Source: JBAYJM01 sp964350585 (GTDB taxonomy: Bacteria; Patescibacteriota; Patescibacteriia; 2-01-FULL-39-33). Taken from it: a DNA stretch of 8,061 nt. Position numbers and translations under genes: made by a program. The notes below the pieces were generated by a model, which did not search any database, was not told the DNA's origin, and saw only the letters and a list, made by a program, of their open reading frames with translations. Position 1 is the stretch's first letter. The number at the start of each line of letters is the position of its first letter. The DNA is taken from the NCBI GenBank assembly GCA_964350585.1, contig CAYGKC010000027.1, forward strand, positions 1-8,061. The letters are read 5' to 3'. Shown one piece after another: positions 7,101 through 8,061 of the stretch.

Positions 7101-7265
7101 ATTACGAACTGCCGTAACATGCGCGCTTCTATTCGGATTCCCCCTATACTCAAGCACCTGAGAAATTCCTTGAATTACAACATCAGGCACCTGTGTTGTA
7201 GCTGCAGAATCCAAATATGTGTAATTGTTTTTGCGAAAAAAGGGAAAACGAGATCTAATCTCCAT
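4191..7265 (-). CDS. Fusion: cysteine desulfurase (SufS/CsdA-like) + unknown ~340-residue region + class I methyltransferase
   Basis: A 1024-residue three-part protein. Residues 1-400 form a full-length class V aminotransferase-fold, group II cysteine desulfurase: AEH111N, D188GTQ, SSHK214 (the PLP lysine), EGGTPN (270-275), RYGAHC362AFPL with the persulfide cysteine, and R376 in LRVSF. It should take sulfur from cysteine as an enzyme persulfide. Residues 410-750 match nothing I know; they include LLILINDTTG (513-522), FQTFNSKTGGKFC (636-648) and STSPMMCDNAVVRGAELY (689-706). Residues 750-1015 are a SAM methyltransferase: D799TCVGPG motif I, D822, RGNALIYASGGW (867-878), KPGG (905-908), DKFKDSE (913-919). 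Normal SufS is about 400 residues, so this is a true fusion with no internal stop. It probably heads a four-gene operon with the paralogous methyltransferase, radical SAM and Nudix genes. A sampled stretch is only 23% GC. The start at 7265 fits the SufS N-terminus although no Shine-Dalgarno is present. TAA stop. Confidence 0.88.
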   Translation of the reverse strand: MEIRSRFPFFRKNNYTYLDSAATTQVPDVVIQGISQVLEYRGNPNRSAHVTAVRNEELLNEARNNIAKFLSAQAQEIVFSSNATGAINLAVDSIAHLIKKGDEIIISVAEHNSNILPYLKLVKNGAKIKFVGIKDGIIDTDEVKSLLNGNTKIVAIAHCSNVLGNINNVEEIGDIIKDFNENIFYFIDGTQAVAHVPVDVKKNKADFYVFSSHKMYGPDGVGVLYINNFIHHLLAPIQAGGGTVKNIAVTYGRDKDIVSPEYHQSLQKLEGGTPNTSNILGLSKAVNYIRSIGIEEIRNHELKLLVHLLDGLKKFEEITVFGPTDLNNKIGLVSFGLNGYSVKELGEFFAKKKICVRYGAHCAFPLAEKLGQESLRVSFGIYNEIEDVDHILEEMKFFFDSKKGLVINQNLELLKNNVFYKNTVIVHSFESILNNIYSSIYSDDTEVIVMGGHFLAIPDMQENKFWPSIKSILPERLHPLLEEFGMKDFPVFTWKLACKIVSSLKLKGINAKLLILINDTTGINELRLSSANKQIRTAESYRNELVTEFSSNGDNGDICDEYFKILKESRLSKKDIVNNGKDLFFRESILRSNFKKFIRENKEYFSGIIDYTTDNEENIDLSINILDNQQVKVCNFQTFNSKTGGKFCIVELAQIMAELFGKAESIKFDYISQKIKIKKNISKHKLLVSTSPMMCDNAVVRGAELYIKIFLQEQNSGSFKFFNIPLGSNSERDLAIGTEMKYISDKGILEEINLSTTPDLGELWKIIEYNLLYNAESYFEEMQNTFKKIGINKESKLLDTCVGPGFFAKELLQNGYDLKTADISAETIKPFINDLIEMGVEHKVTITPWINLTKKFRKNSFDILFNRGNALIYASGGWNDMKKVTQSKTKSVLLKTLKIYYSLLKPGGFLYVDKFKDSEIPTRKVAARLNIKDINEQKDLIFSVERKPQENIRYAQFILKDKNNKETHFATGLAYDLSETEMEELLYKAGFSKVEKLNLKEEKNFVVWLAQKGFEDKSFFKLPI

Positions 7266-7291
7266 AGTTCAATAAATTTTGTAATATTAAT

Positions 7292-7300
7292 ATTATATCA
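7292..7300 (-). promoter_or_regulatory. Extended -10 promoter of the fusion-gene operon
   Basis: The minus strand reads TGATATAAT, a perfect extended -10 (TGN + TATAAT), in the 64-base gap between the right-hand methyltransferase and the fusion gene. No good -35 lies 17 bases upstream (TTTTAT), which an extended -10 can tolerate. Initiation near 7285 would give a leader of about 20 bases. The -10 lies within an A/T dyad, TATTAT-N4-ATAATA (7291-7306). In A/T-only DNA this could be chance. Confidence 0.5.
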
Positions 7301-7329
7301 ATAATACACTTTAAATAAAAACAAAAAAA

Positions 7330-8061
7330 TTACTTAAAACACTCAATAATTATAATGTTTGATTTCTCCTCATAACCCCTCCATGCTTCTTTGCCGTACA
7401 ATTTTATTCCCTCTTCAGAAACTTTAAGACCATGCCATTTAATTTTCTTAAAGCCTGCGCTCAAAAATAGATTATTATAAGTTTCTTTTTTCCAAAAATA
7501 ATTTGTGAACTGACAAATTGGTTTTTTATCTTTACCTAATATACTGACTGTTAGTCCATCACCTTCTTCAATAGGCTCTCTTGGTGCGCAAACGCAGGAA
7601 TCAAATCTCTCGTCTTTGAAAGTGGGGTGGTCAGGGTTATGGTTGATAGCGATTAATCTTCCTCCGCCTTTTAAATTTGCAAAGCAGTTTTTTATCATCG
7701 AAAAAAGCTCATCTTTGGTTTTAGAATAATGAAACAAAAAAGTACAGGTGACAATATCAAAATCGCCAATCTTTGGCATTTTTATAGCATCATGCTGTAG
7801 ATAGGAAATGTCGAGCTTGTTTAAATTCTCTCTTTCAACGGCCAATTCGAGCATCGCAGATGAAATATCAACACCGATAACTTTTGCTGCGCCTTTTTCC
7901 TTAATTTTCTCAGTGAAATATCCATTGCCACAGCCAACATCTAAAACAGTTAATCCTTTTACATCACCCAAAACATCATAAAAAGTCGGATCAATGGCAT
8001 AAATTTGATGAATTGATGCCTTGCTTGTATATTGTTTTGCTATTTTGTCGTATTCAGCCAT
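7330..8061 (-). CDS. Class I SAM-dependent methyltransferase (Methyltransf_11/25 type)
   Basis: A 243-residue cytoplasmic methyltransferase. Motif I is VLDVGCGNG (39-47). The acidic D65 in VDIS binds the SAM ribose, LQHDA (88-92) contacts the adenine, and FLFHYS (108-113) with KGGGRLI (131-137) complete the fold. It is a different subfamily from the paired methyltransferases to its left, lacking the RGN..SGGW and DKFKDSE blocks. The acceptor is unknown. The ATG is at the very edge of the window, so its leader cannot be seen. The N-terminus MAEYDKIAKQY is typical of complete members, so the gene is probably whole. It ends 64 bases before the fusion gene with no hairpin terminator between them. 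It could be the first gene of the same transcript or a separate gene, given the putative promoter in the gap. TAA stop. Confidence 0.87.
   Translation of the reverse strand: MAEYDKIAKQYTSKASIHQIYAIDPTFYDVLGDVKGLTVLDVGCGNGYFTEKIKEKGAAKVIGVDISSAMLELAVERENLNKLDISYLQHDAIKMPKIGDFDIVTCTFLFHYSKTKDELFSMIKNCFANLKGGGRLIAINHNPDHPTFKDERFDSCVCAPREPIEEGDGLTVSILGKDKKPICQFTNYFWKKETYNNLFLSAGFKKIKWHGLKVSEEGIKLYGKEAWRGYEEKSNIIIIECFK

Noticed and set aside
7266..7329. Terminator after the right-hand methyltransferase
   Set aside because: The gap has no GC-bearing stem, only A/T dyads, so no intrinsic terminator is supported.
1..8061. CRISPR arrays, insertion sequences, tRNA or rRNA genes
   Set aside because: I saw no regularly spaced repeats, transposase motifs, terminal inverted repeats, tRNA arms or rRNA signatures.

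Overview
This is an AT-rich bacterial window. Every confidently called gene is on the minus strand and reads leftwards from about 8061 to 131. The organism cannot be named from sequence alone. A membrane-anchored MEMO-family protein, six of six long-gene stops being TAA, and A/T-rich leaders mostly without a Shine-Dalgarno would fit a Patescibacteria/CPR-type genome. This is a weak inference. Nothing suggests a non-standard genetic code.

Right edge (7330-8061): a stand-alone class I SAM-dependent methyltransferase whose ATG lies exactly at the window edge. After a 64-base gap with a good extended -10 element comes a tightly packed leftward set of four genes (7265 to 1337), with gaps of 15, 12 and 22 bases. 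The first encodes a 1024-residue fusion of a group II (SufS/CsdA-like) cysteine desulfurase domain, about 340 residues I do not recognise, and a class I methyltransferase domain. The second encodes a free-standing methyltransferase that is a clear paralogue of that fused domain. The third encodes a radical SAM protein with a B12-binding-like N-terminal region. The fourth encodes a Nudix hydrolase. Sulfur mobilisation, two related methyltransferases and a radical SAM enzyme in one apparent operon look like an undescribed small-molecule or modification pathway. The product cannot be read from the sequence.

Between the Nudix gene and the MEMO gene (1022-1336) is a compact, self-contained transcription unit. 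It has a sigma70-like promoter (TTGAAA, 17-base spacer, TAAAAT), a strong Shine-Dalgarno, a 50-codon ORF for a very basic protein, and an intrinsic terminator. The ORF is about 46% GC by hand count, much richer than most of its surroundings, and folds into several short hairpins, so a structured or dual-function RNA is also possible.

Left part (131-1021): an AmmeMemoRadiSam protein B (MEMO family) gene with an N-terminal membrane anchor. Its usual AmmeMemoRadiSam partners are not in view. The first 130 bases hold only a possible 3' end of a convergent plus-strand gene and no clear terminator.
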